The notes below the pieces were generated by a model, which was not told the DNA's origin, made no database searches, and worked only from the letters and a program-made list of their open reading frames with translations. The translations under genes were made by a program, and so were the position numbers. Shown here in pieces: positions 1-6,751 of a stretch of DNA of 13,402 nt; positions within the stretch are counted from its first letter, which is position 1; each line of letters starts with the position of its first letter. Source of the stretch: Chlamydomonas sphaeroides (taxonomy: Eukaryota; Chlorophyta; Chlorophyceae; Chlamydomonadales; Chlamydomonadaceae). The DNA lies in contig BDDC01001471.1 in the NCBI GenBank assembly GCA_001662425.1, forward strand, positions 12,285 through 25,686, given 5' to 3'.

Positions 1-249
1 GAAGCCACCCCAGGCTGGCGCCGGCTGCTGCGGCGAGGTGTCCCCAAATAACAGGCCCCTCGGCGGTGCACCGGGCACGCCGTTGACGCTGGGGCTGCCG
101 GTGGGGCGCTGGCTGCTGCTGGCGCTCAGTGGCGGCGCTGTACTATCACGGTCAGCGTCAATAGCCAGCTATAATGGATATGGATGTGGGGTTTTTGGTA
201 ATCCTGCGCGTATGAACATTTGACGCTGTGCTTGGCATGCTGTGCATAC

Positions 250-282
250 CTCCCCCTGACCCCCTCCCCCTGACCCCCTCCC
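250..282. repeat. C-rich 14-bp tandem repeat (about 2.4 copies)
   Basis: The 14-base unit CTCCCCCTGACCCC occurs perfectly at 250-263 and 264-277 and is followed by a partial third copy (CTCCC). It is a minisatellite-like tract in non-coding DNA and no function is apparent. Confidence 0.8.
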
Positions 283-837
283 ACCGGGCCCAATTTCCCC
301 TCAGCGTGCAGGCAGGGTGCAGGTGTTCCCAACACGGACGGCGATGCGGCCGCCCGGCTGAGGTGGCGAGAGCGGCGGCGGGCGCGGCGATGGGCCGAGG
401 CCGAATGGCGGTGTAGCACGGTAACAGGAAGCGTCGCACACTTGTAGGCTGCGCGGTTAGTGGGGACGCGGCGGGAACCTGGCAGTGCCTTGCGATGCCG
501 GCGGGGTTGCACCGTCAGCCGCACTGCGTGTCTATCGCCAAGGGGGTGGCGGTCCCGCAGCGCCACTTGCGCCAGGCTTGGCGGCCCGCAGGCAGGGCGC
601 CTTCGGCCTGGCTCTGAAGGGGAGGGTCGGGCTCCAGCCTCCTGGGGCATCGAGTAGGCGCCCGGGGGCGCACGGGCGGGGGGGGGGCCGGCAGCACACA
701 GACGCCCTCTGCAGCTGGCCGCGCCTCCAGGGCGGCGGACGCTCGGTCATTGGCGTTTTTAGGGTGCGCAATGATCAGTCTACAAGAAGTGATTGCGGGC
801 GGCAAAGCGCCAGAAGCGGGCGATCTTGTTGAGAGCG

Positions 838-869
838 GCGATCGCAGGGGAGCTCCCCTGGGCGATCGC
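838..869. repeat. Long GC-rich palindrome bounded by GCGATCGC
   Basis: A perfect 16-bp palindrome CAGGGGAGCTCCCCTG spans 845-860. It is flanked on both sides by the 8-bp palindrome GCGATCGC (838-845 and 862-869), offset by a single extra G on the right. The whole 32-bp region can fold as an almost continuous inverted repeat. No coding frame explains it. It may be a chance structure, a protein-binding site or a mobile-element remnant, and the sequence does not decide which. Confidence 0.75.
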
Positions 870-1644
870 TGCGGCGTTGCAAGGTTGCATGCGCCGCTTT
901 GGAGCAGGTCGTCAGCCAAGCACCACCTGCTTACAATACATGGCCGTGCGCGGGGATGGGATTTGCATAAAAGTCCTCTCAGCGTTTGGTTGATGAAGTT
1001 GGCGCCATCAGGGCCCGTCTGAGGCTGGACCCTGCGCGCTTGCCTCCCGCTGTGCGGACCCTGCTGGGGCCGGTGGCAGCGTTGCCGCGTTGCCGTCCCT
1101 GGGGCGTGCCGAACGCCTGCGCGGTAAGCCAGGGAAGGAGGGGAGGGCGCCGCGAGGCACCGCGTGATGCCGTGCTAGCCGTGGCGAGTGTCACCGGTGT
1201 CCTTGTAGACAGGGGCACTGCGCGTCACAGCTTGTAGCACAGGTGTTCGTGCAGGTTCGTGCTTGCGACCAGAGGGCCCCCCTGCTTGCGGCACGGTCCG
1301 ACGGACTGAGTTGCGGTTGGGCTGCGCTCGCAGGTCGCTGCAGAGTCCCCGAGCGTACGCTGCGTGCTGCGTACAAGCAGCATACATAGGAGCAGCGCGC
1401 GCGCCAACGGAGCATCGCATCTGCGGCAGTCGTTGAGGCAGCCGCACCTCAAAGCTCGATTTACACGCTTGACAGTCGGCTATGTAGTTGATACTGCGTA
1501 CTTTGGGTAGCGGACCCCAGGCAGCAGGGTTGCGCTGGTGTCGAAATTCCCAGTAGACGCCAGTAGACCCCAGTGATGCCCGTGATGCCGTCATGCCGCG
1601 TGCCAGAATGCCAGAAGGCCTACGTCATCATAGGCAGCTCGTAG

Positions 1645-1720
1645 GATTTAAAAACGCCCTGCCAGGTGCCTGCGGGGACGAGCCGAGCCGAGCACTCCAG
1701 AAACATCGCGCTTTGCCAAT
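1645..1720 (+). promoter_or_regulatory. Possible core promoter of the MLF-family gene
   Basis: A TATA-like AT tract (GATTTAAAAAC, 1645-1655) stands out in GC-rich DNA, and a CCAAT motif lies near 1715. No ATG occurs between about 1613 and the start codon at 1804. A transcript starting 25-35 bases after the TATA-like tract would therefore have an ATG-free leader of roughly 120 bases, which fits the chosen start. This is inferred from composition and spacing only; no transcription start is visible. Confidence 0.3.
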
Positions 1721-1803
1721 TGCCCAACCACAATATCCAGCATACGCGCACATCATAACTAGCCTTTTGACACATACGGGAACGAGAATCCTCGCGCGAA
1801 GCC

Positions 1804-4379
1804 ATGTTTGGTCGGGGCCCGTTTGGCACGATGCTAGGGGCTGACGACCCCTTTAGTATGTTCCAGCATATGGACCGGATGATGGGGTCCATGTTTAATG
1901 ATCCATTCCTCGCGGGACCGCTCAGCGGGCCAGCTCTTCGGCACAGCGCGCCCTTCAACGCATTTGCGGGCCAGAACGTCAGGACACCGGACATCACAAA
2001 TGTAGGAGCACGCTAAGCGGTCTTTAACGAACGGAGCGGAAGTGTGGAAACATTGGTGGCCCATGCCCGCAGGCCCGACCTGGCGTGCACATTGAGGAGG
2101 TGGAAGATGACGCTGGGCACTCGGGCAGGACAGCTGGGGACGTCCCCATCGTCGAGGAGCCGGACGACGGTGCGTGTCACAGTCGTGGTCGTGGACCCGG
2201 GTACCGAAACCAAGCGTCCTAACCGCACTCGCCCCACCCGCCCACAGATGCCTCACCACAGCACGCGCGCGCCTCGCAACGGGCGCGGCGGCACAGCCCT
2301 CCGCGGCAGGCGTCCGCCTATGCGGCCCCTCCCGCCTCCCAGCCGCACCTGGGTACGTTGATGCAGTACCTCCTGCAACATATCCCCATTGGGGACTCCC
2401 GCGCGAGCCCTTCGATCGCCCCACAGTCGCGCATCACAGCTCACACGGCAGCTGTGGGGTTCCCTGTCCCACGCCCAACCCACATGCCGTTAACCCGCCT
2501 CGCCCCTCGCCCACGCATGCCATCACCCCCTACTCCAGACCCCTTCGGCCCGCTCTTCTCCGCGCTTGCGGGCAGCATAGGCGCTGCAGCCGGCGGCGGC
2601 GGCGGCCCGGCCCTTGTGTTCAGCAGCAGCAGCTACAGTGCGCTGGGCCCGGGCGGAGTGACGTACCAGTCCTCGAGCACAACGCGCATGGGCCCTGGAG
2701 GGGTGAGCCCCGCCGTGAACGCAGCCCGCGAGCTGACGCGGCCCCGAGATCCCAGGCGCTGGCGCCGCGGCGCTTCTCTCCGCGTTGCTGTCCCATGTGT
2801 CCATTGCCCTTGCCGCCTGGCCCCGCGCAGGTCCGCGAGACGCAGGCGGTGGTCCGTGACGGGCGCAGCGGCACCGAGCAGGTGACCGCCCGGGGCCCGA
2901 GCCGCTCTGACCGAAGTGCTGGCGTGCATGTCCCTTGTGAAGGCAGCATGCGGCGAACTCTAAACTGCTCTTGCGTGTGTTGATGTCAACGGTAGCGTTA
3001 CGGCGTGTGCAACGCGATGTTCCTGCTGCCGCCAGGTGACGATCAGCCGCGGCCTGGGCGAGCGGCAGCGCACGCTGGTGCGCACGCGGGACGCCACCGG
3101 CCGCGAGGAGCAGCTGGAGGACCTCAGGGGCGTTGCGGAGGTGGGGACTGGGGACGGGCCGCGATGGTTGGAGGGGGTTTGGGTGCTTTCCGGTGGCTGT
3201 CGGCTGCTCGCGGCCTGGGCGCAGGGTTCCGCCGGCAACCCCCAGGCAGGGGGGGGGAATAGGGACGGGGAATTGGCAGATTTTTGAGAAACCATGTGGG
3301 TCGGCAAGCCCGGTGGCGATGTGGGTCGGGACCCATGTGGGTCGGGAACCTCTCGCGTCTTCGCGGCTTGCTGCGCAACGACGGGCCCTGCTGCCCGCAA
3401 AGCGTCACGCAGGCCCTCCTAAGCCCAACCTGCCTTCCCATTTGCCTCCTCCTCACCTCAGCACGAGGCCGATGTCTTTGACGAAGAGTGGCGGCAGCAC
3501 GCCGAGCGCGTCATCCCCGGTGCTGCCGCCACCGGTGCCGTCACCGGCCGCCTCGGGCGCGGCGGCGGTGCCGGTGGCGGTCCCTCGGGCTCGCAGCGCC
3601 AACTGGCCCTGCCTAGCTCCACCGCCGCCCCAAACGCCTCTGCCCCACCCCCCGCTCTGTACGATGGAGGGCGGTACGACACGGGTATGGGCAGCGGTGG
3701 CGGCGGCGCGGCGGCGGCAGCGGCAGCCACGGCGGCGGCACAGCGGCGGCCCACCAGCGTCGCGCATCACAGCTCACGCACACCTAGCGGCCTGCACGCC
3801 AACGGCAACGGTCACACTTACGGCAACGGCCACAGCTACGGTCACGGTCACGGGACGGCCGCGGGCCACCATCGCAGCCCGCAGCGGCACCGGTCGCACG
3901 GCGGCGCGCCCCTGCAGCCGGGGGTCAGCACCGGCCGTCCGCTGACGACGAGCCTCAGCAACGGAGGCAACCGTGACGGCGGCCTCAGTGCCGTCACGGG
4001 CGTTGGCTATGGCTACTCGACGGGCTCGGGCGGCGCCGGACCGTACGGCGCTGGAGGAGGGTATGGCACCGGAGGGGCGTACGGCGCCGGCGGAGGTTAT
4101 GGCACCGGAGGAGCGTACGGCGCTGGAGGAGCGTACGGCGGCGGAGGAACGTACGGCGCCAGCGGAGGATCGCGGGCGGCTGGCAGTGGGCACGGCGGTT
4201 GGACATCGCCACAGCAGCAGCACCCGGCGCAGCCATCGTACGGCCAGGCGCCGTACGGATCACGGCCTAGCGGACAGTCGCCGTACGCACCGCAGCAGCA
4301 GTACGGCGGCCAGGAATCGTCGGGGCGGGGGTACGGTGGCACGTATGCTCCCAGCATCAGCCAGCGCTATCGTCACTGA
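1804..4379 (+). CDS. Myeloid leukemia factor (MLF) family protein, seven exons
   Basis: My model joins 1804-2001, 2073-2169, 2248-2352, 2539-2702, 2831-2881, 3036-3140 and 3462-4379, giving 545 residues with consistent phases. All introns are GT-AG (71-321 bp). The N-terminus MFGRGPFGTMLGADDPFSMF and the following Met-rich stretch ending NDPF resemble the MLF N-terminus. The MLF core runs from about residue 160 to 250: FSSSSYS, YQSSSTTRMGPGG, VRETQAVVRD, GREEQLED and the hallmark FDEEW at 246-250. These align without gaps across exon joins 4/5/6/7. Residues 251-545 are low-complexity: a His/Gly stretch, seven Tyr-Gly hexads and Gln/Ser/Tyr-rich sequence. Animal MLF proteins are nuclear/cytoplasmic adaptors linked to 14-3-3, transcription factors and DnaJ-type chaperones, and they suppress polyglutamine aggregation. 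The RSxSxP 14-3-3 site of human MLF1 is not visible here. The family call is strong; the algal role is unknown. The exon 1 donor (GTAGGA) is the least certain junction. Confidence 0.9.
2002..3461 (+). other. Introns of the MLF-family gene
   Basis: The six introns are 2002-2072, 2170-2247, 2353-2538, 2703-2830, 2882-3035 and 3141-3461. Donors include GTGCGT, GTACGT, GTGAGC and GTGACC, and all acceptors end in CAG. Phases are 0, 1, 1, 0, 0, 0. Exon 5, between introns 4 and 5, is only 51 bp and encodes 17 residues of the MLF core. Intron 6 (321 bp) is the longest and contains the 11-12-base motif ATGTGGGTCGG three times (3294, 3319, 3335) plus a G run. No separate gene or small RNA is recognisable in any of them. 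Confidence 0.75.
4044..4169 (+). repeat. 18-bp coding repeat: seven YG-x-G-G-x hexads in the MLF tail
   Basis: Within the last exon, seven consecutive 18-base units encode Tyr-Gly-(Ala/Thr/Gly)-(Gly/Ser)-Gly-(Ala/Gly/Thr) hexapeptides, starting at TAC 4044. Units alternate YGAGGG/YGTGGA before becoming more variable, which points to growth by duplication of a 36-bp pair. Such Tyr/Gly tracts are typical of disordered, condensate-prone RNA- or protein-binding tails. The function here is an inference. Confidence 0.85.
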
Positions 4380-4979
4380 GCTCGGCGTATGGAAAGCACG
4401 CCCCCAGCCGGCGCTGCAGCTATTGTGTGTGCGTTGCGGAACGGCCATGGTTGGCGGCGGCGGCAGCAGCGGCCACTCATGGGTGTGCTGAGCAGGTGCG
4501 TGACGCTGGCGCACGGCTGCTATGGCAGCTCGTAGCTATCGCTTGGCGCATCCTCTCATCGCCCCTTTCAATGGTAAGTCTTCTGGCTGCTAAATTTGGA
4601 GCCGGAGCTCTTACTAGGCTGTGCTGTGTCGATGGTGCCAAGTGGTCCGACGTGTGGTATGTGTGTGTGACATGTCGCCGCTTCAACGTGGGTGTGGGAC
4701 TGCGACTGCGACTGCGAATGTGAATGCGACTGCGACTGCGCTCAGTGCGCCCCGCGTCGTGGGCGAGGACTTGGTCGGTATCAATCGTGGCTGAGGCCGT
4801 TCGATGCCGGTTGGGCCAGGCGCGACAACCTCATGCCGCAGGTGTGCTTGTGTTTGTGTGGCTGCAAGCGTGTGTTTAACTGTGTAGGGCCGAAATAGAG
4901 TATGTTTGTGTGGCGTGTGCGTGTGCGTGTGTGACGACCAAGCATGGGGGCAGCATGGGTGGGGCGAGTCATCCAAGGC
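4380..4979 (+). other. Probable 3' UTR of the MLF-family gene
   Basis: No coding sequence is evident after the TGA at 4377-4379. The stretch becomes rich in TG/TGT motifs, especially 4840-4935, which is common in algal 3' UTRs. The usual green-algal polyadenylation signal TGTAA is absent from 4380 until 5834; only TGTAG-type variants occur (near 4880). A perfect plant-type 5' splice site, GTAAGT, sits at 4574-4579, with possible acceptors at CTCAG (ending 4745) or CGCAG (ending 4841), so the UTR may itself be spliced. The 3' end therefore cannot be placed from sequence. Confidence 0.4.
4698..4740. repeat. GACTGC hexanucleotide microsatellite
   Basis: Seven six-base units GACTGC, two of them altered to GAATGT and GAATGC, run in tandem and end in a partial unit. 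It lies in the non-coding sequence downstream of the MLF-family gene. Confidence 0.85.
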
Positions 4980-5102
4980 ATGGGCTCGTCGGGGGACAGT
5001 GCACGTAGGGGGCTCCGGCCCCCTGGTTGCCCTACCTCCTTAGATCACGGCGGGTCAAGCCCGCTGTACCTCTATTTCTATTTCTATTTCTAATGGGCTC
5101 GT
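4980..5102 (+). mobile_element. Short SINE-like retroelement insertion with target-site duplication
   Basis: The 10-base sequence ATGGGCTCGT occurs perfectly at 4980-4989 and again at 5093-5102. Between them lie 103 bp that end in a simple-sequence tail of 3.7 TCTATT units (5071-5092) abutting the right copy exactly. A target-site duplication plus a 3' simple-repeat tail is the signature of target-primed reverse transcription (SINE or 5'-truncated LINE). The body has a strong hairpin AGGGGGC-TCCG-GCCCCCT (5007-5024). It also has a B-box-like sequence GGGTCAAGCCC (5052-5062; 10 of 11 matches to the tRNA B-box consensus) set in a 5-bp stem with a 7-base loop like a tRNA T-arm. I see no convincing A-box, so tRNA origin is tentative. 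It has no coding capacity. Confidence 0.7.
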
Positions 5103-6490
5103 GGCGGCATGATAAGCAAGAATACGGGCACGACGCTCCGCAAGGGCGGCGGCTGTCGGGGCGGGGCGCGCTGGCATGCAGCCTTACAGCGTGGTGCGGT
5201 TCGGCGGGGCCGGCATCTGAACCGATAAAGCGAAGGCGGCGGGTGGCGTACTGGGTAGGGACGTGTGGGCAGGAAGCGCGCTGCGGACACGCCGTGCTGG
5301 TTAGTAGTTAACGGCGCTGGTGCCAGCGGCCGCTTGGACTGAGTGCTGGAGTGCACCACGCCCCGATCCTGAGAGGGGCGTGCGGTCGTCTTTTTTGGGG
5401 TACGATGGTCGGGTGGTGCCACAGCGCCGCCCTACATCGGGTCGACACTGGGCGGGTGCATGTTTCTTGTAGCAGTGAGCCTGCATAGTGCAGCAATGGA
5501 TGTCTGTCATGCATGCCTCGTAGGTTGCTTGCGGCGCGGGGAGAAAGGCGCTCTGTGGAGCCCTCCGATATGGAACCCCATCCTGCCTGGCATCAAGGTG
5601 GTTCAGTAGCCCTTATCCCGAAACCCCCGCAGCAACAGCATTGCCGGCTAGCACGGCAGTGCGGCGGGGTCTTCGTTCGCGTCTCTCGGTTTTTGGGGGG
5701 TCACCATGCGGCCGACAATCCGGCCTTCTGGGGCAGCCTGGCTTCATTCGAGGGCCATCAGCAGACGGGCCTTGTCGACGTGCACGTCGGCTACGTACGA
5801 ACATGGCAAGACAGGGCGCAGAAACAGGGCACGTGTAACTGCAAGGCGGGCGCTGTATGGTCAAAGTCAGCATGGCGGAATGGCAAGGAGGGCTACGGAC
5901 GCGGGGGCGGCGCGTTGTGGACGGGCAAGGTCGTTCAGGCAGGAGAAGCTGGACCGAGCGCAGTGACGCCTGTGCCGCGGCCCATGCCCTGGCCTTCGCG
6001 GCGTCATTCGGTTACAGTAAAATCGCTGTACGAGTTATTGACTGCCCCTTGCGGGCGAGGGAGCGGTGACTGGGCAGCCAGGCGCAGCAGGGACCGAGTG
6101 TGCGGAAAAAGTTATGCTCGAGATGGCAGGAGAGCAATCCGTTAGCGCTGCGAGGTGCTGTCCGATTTCCTGGCACCGGGGACTGGCCCGAAGTGCACTG
6201 GCAGGAGCCATGGGGATGGAGGTGTTCCCAAGGAGTGCGGCGCACCGGTTGGCGGCCGCCCCTCCTGGACACGCTGTGGTGCGGAGGTGAGGGGGAGAGC
6301 GTGAGACGTTAGGAGCAGGAAAGGAGCAGGAGGTAGGAGTGCACGCGCATCTGAACACGGACTCTGGGAACTACCCGCATGCCGGACCGGATGAAAAGGG
6401 CAGCGGGCTGGCTTGGGAACCGTGCGTCGCGGGACATCTGCCGGGCAGGAATCCAGGAGGAATCAGGGTACGTGCCAGCAACTCTTGACA
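5103..6490. other. Intergenic region, no supported gene
   Basis: I see no family motif or credible exon chain here on either strand. The longest ATG-started frame (5513-6145, 210 codons) has no recognisable domain and uses AT-ending and rare codons (TTG, CTA, AGG, TCA, AAA) more freely than the neighbouring exons, so I do not call it. A TGTAA at 5834-5838 could serve as a distant polyadenylation signal for the MLF-family transcript, or for an unannotated non-coding transcript. A hairpin followed by a T run lies at 5357-5396. Confidence 0.5.
5357..5396 (+). other. GC hairpin followed by a T6 run
   Basis: The 8-base arms CACGCCCC (5357-5364) and GGGGCGTG (5375-5382) pair perfectly around a 10-base loop. 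Eight bases further on is TTTTTT (5391-5396), which would stop RNA polymerase III. I find no small RNA gene upstream that it would terminate, so its meaning is open. Confidence 0.45.
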
Positions 6491-6634
6491 ACCTGCGCCG
6501 CAACCTATAGTAGCCGAGCTCAGTGGCTAGATAATCGACATAGTCTCGCTCACTGGCCTTTACGGGCTGTCTCAGGCAACGACGATTTGCTTGGTCAACG
6601 GACAGCTATCGCCTGTCGACAGCTCCTTGCAACC

Positions 6635-6660
6635 GACCGACTACTGAGACCGACTACTGA
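6635..6660. repeat. 13-bp perfect tandem duplication in the leader/promoter
   Basis: GACCGACTACTGA is present twice without a gap. It lies about 100 bases upstream of the large gene's start codon and could be a duplicated factor-binding site or a chance duplication. Confidence 0.8.
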
Positions 6661-6743
6661 CAATTACTCACCACAAAGTAGTTACATAACTGATTCTTGC
6701 GCCGAGCGGCGTCAGGGATTGCGCTCGCGAAGACCAGAAGGCG

Positions 6744-6749
6744 ATGTAG
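6744..6749 (+). promoter_or_regulatory. Minimal AUG-stop upstream ORF
   Basis: ATGTAG, a start codon directly followed by a stop, sits two bases before the main ATG at 6752. It is the only upstream ATG in roughly 350 bases of leader/promoter sequence. AUG-stop elements of this kind are known to stall ribosomes and tune translation and mRNA stability in plants (AUGUAA in boron-transport genes). Here it would make scanning ribosomes either leak past or reinitiate almost in place. That regulatory role is inferred. Confidence 0.5.
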
Positions 6750-6751
6750 CC

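Larger units (their letters stand above)
1..1803. other. Upstream region with no supported gene
   Basis: I find no exon here that I can defend. Open frames exist on both strands, but they are short, show no family motif and no credible splice pattern, and are expected by chance at this GC content. The first 200-400 bases could be the 3' end or 3' UTR of an upstream gene. For example, the forward frame entering at base 1 stops after 16 codons, and another runs to 223, but neither is recognisable. The region holds a C-rich tandem repeat near 250, a perfect GC-rich palindrome near 850, small direct repeats near 1550, and the likely promoter of the MLF-family gene at its right end. Confidence 0.6.
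6500..6751 (+). promoter_or_regulatory. Promoter and 5' leader of the large IQ-motif gene
   Basis: This stretch is clearly lower in GC than its surroundings and has no ATG from about 6395 up to 6744, as expected of a promoter and leader. It contains a TATA-like CCTATAG near 6505 and a perfect 13-bp tandem duplication GACCGACTACTGA (6635-6647 and 6648-6660). The transcription start cannot be read from the sequence. Confidence 0.35.

Noticed and set aside
324..355. Shared AGGTGTTCCCAA followed by a GCGGCCGCC at 330-355 and at 6218-6270, considered as copies of a dispersed repeat
   Set aside because: Only about 12 and 9 bases match, with unalignable sequence between and no flanking duplications, so chance is sufficient.
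838..869. GCGATCGC copies considered as cyanobacterial HIP1 sites marking transferred DNA
   Set aside because: Two copies inside one palindrome are not the genome-wide abundance that defines HIP1, and the flanking genes are intron-containing and eukaryotic.
126..919. Overlapping minus-strand open frames (126-650 and 515-919)
   Set aside because: The translations are Arg/Pro/Ala-rich with no motif, mutually overlapping, and typical of GC-rich antisense chance frames.
1175..1594. 139-codon minus-strand frame
   Set aside because: There are no conserved motifs, and part of it comes from the CAGTAGAC/GTGATGCC small repeats. It also lies next to the MLF promoter with no support for divergent transcription of a protein.
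1593..1844. Upstream frame overlapping the MLF start out of frame, as a possible uORF
   Set aside because: It matters only if transcription begins before 1593. The TATA-like tract at 1645 predicts a start downstream of it and an ATG-free leader.
4690..4935. GACTGC and GTGTGC tracts considered as a telomere-like or CRISPR-like array
   Set aside because: The units are 6 bp or less without unique spacers and differ from the plant/algal telomere repeat. They are ordinary microsatellites.
5513..6145. 210-codon open frame starting with ATG on the plus strand between the two genes
   Set aside because: It has no recognisable domain, much freer use of AT-ending and rare codons than the neighbouring exons, and no splice or promoter context. 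Long chance frames are common at this GC content. A lineage-specific gene cannot be fully excluded.
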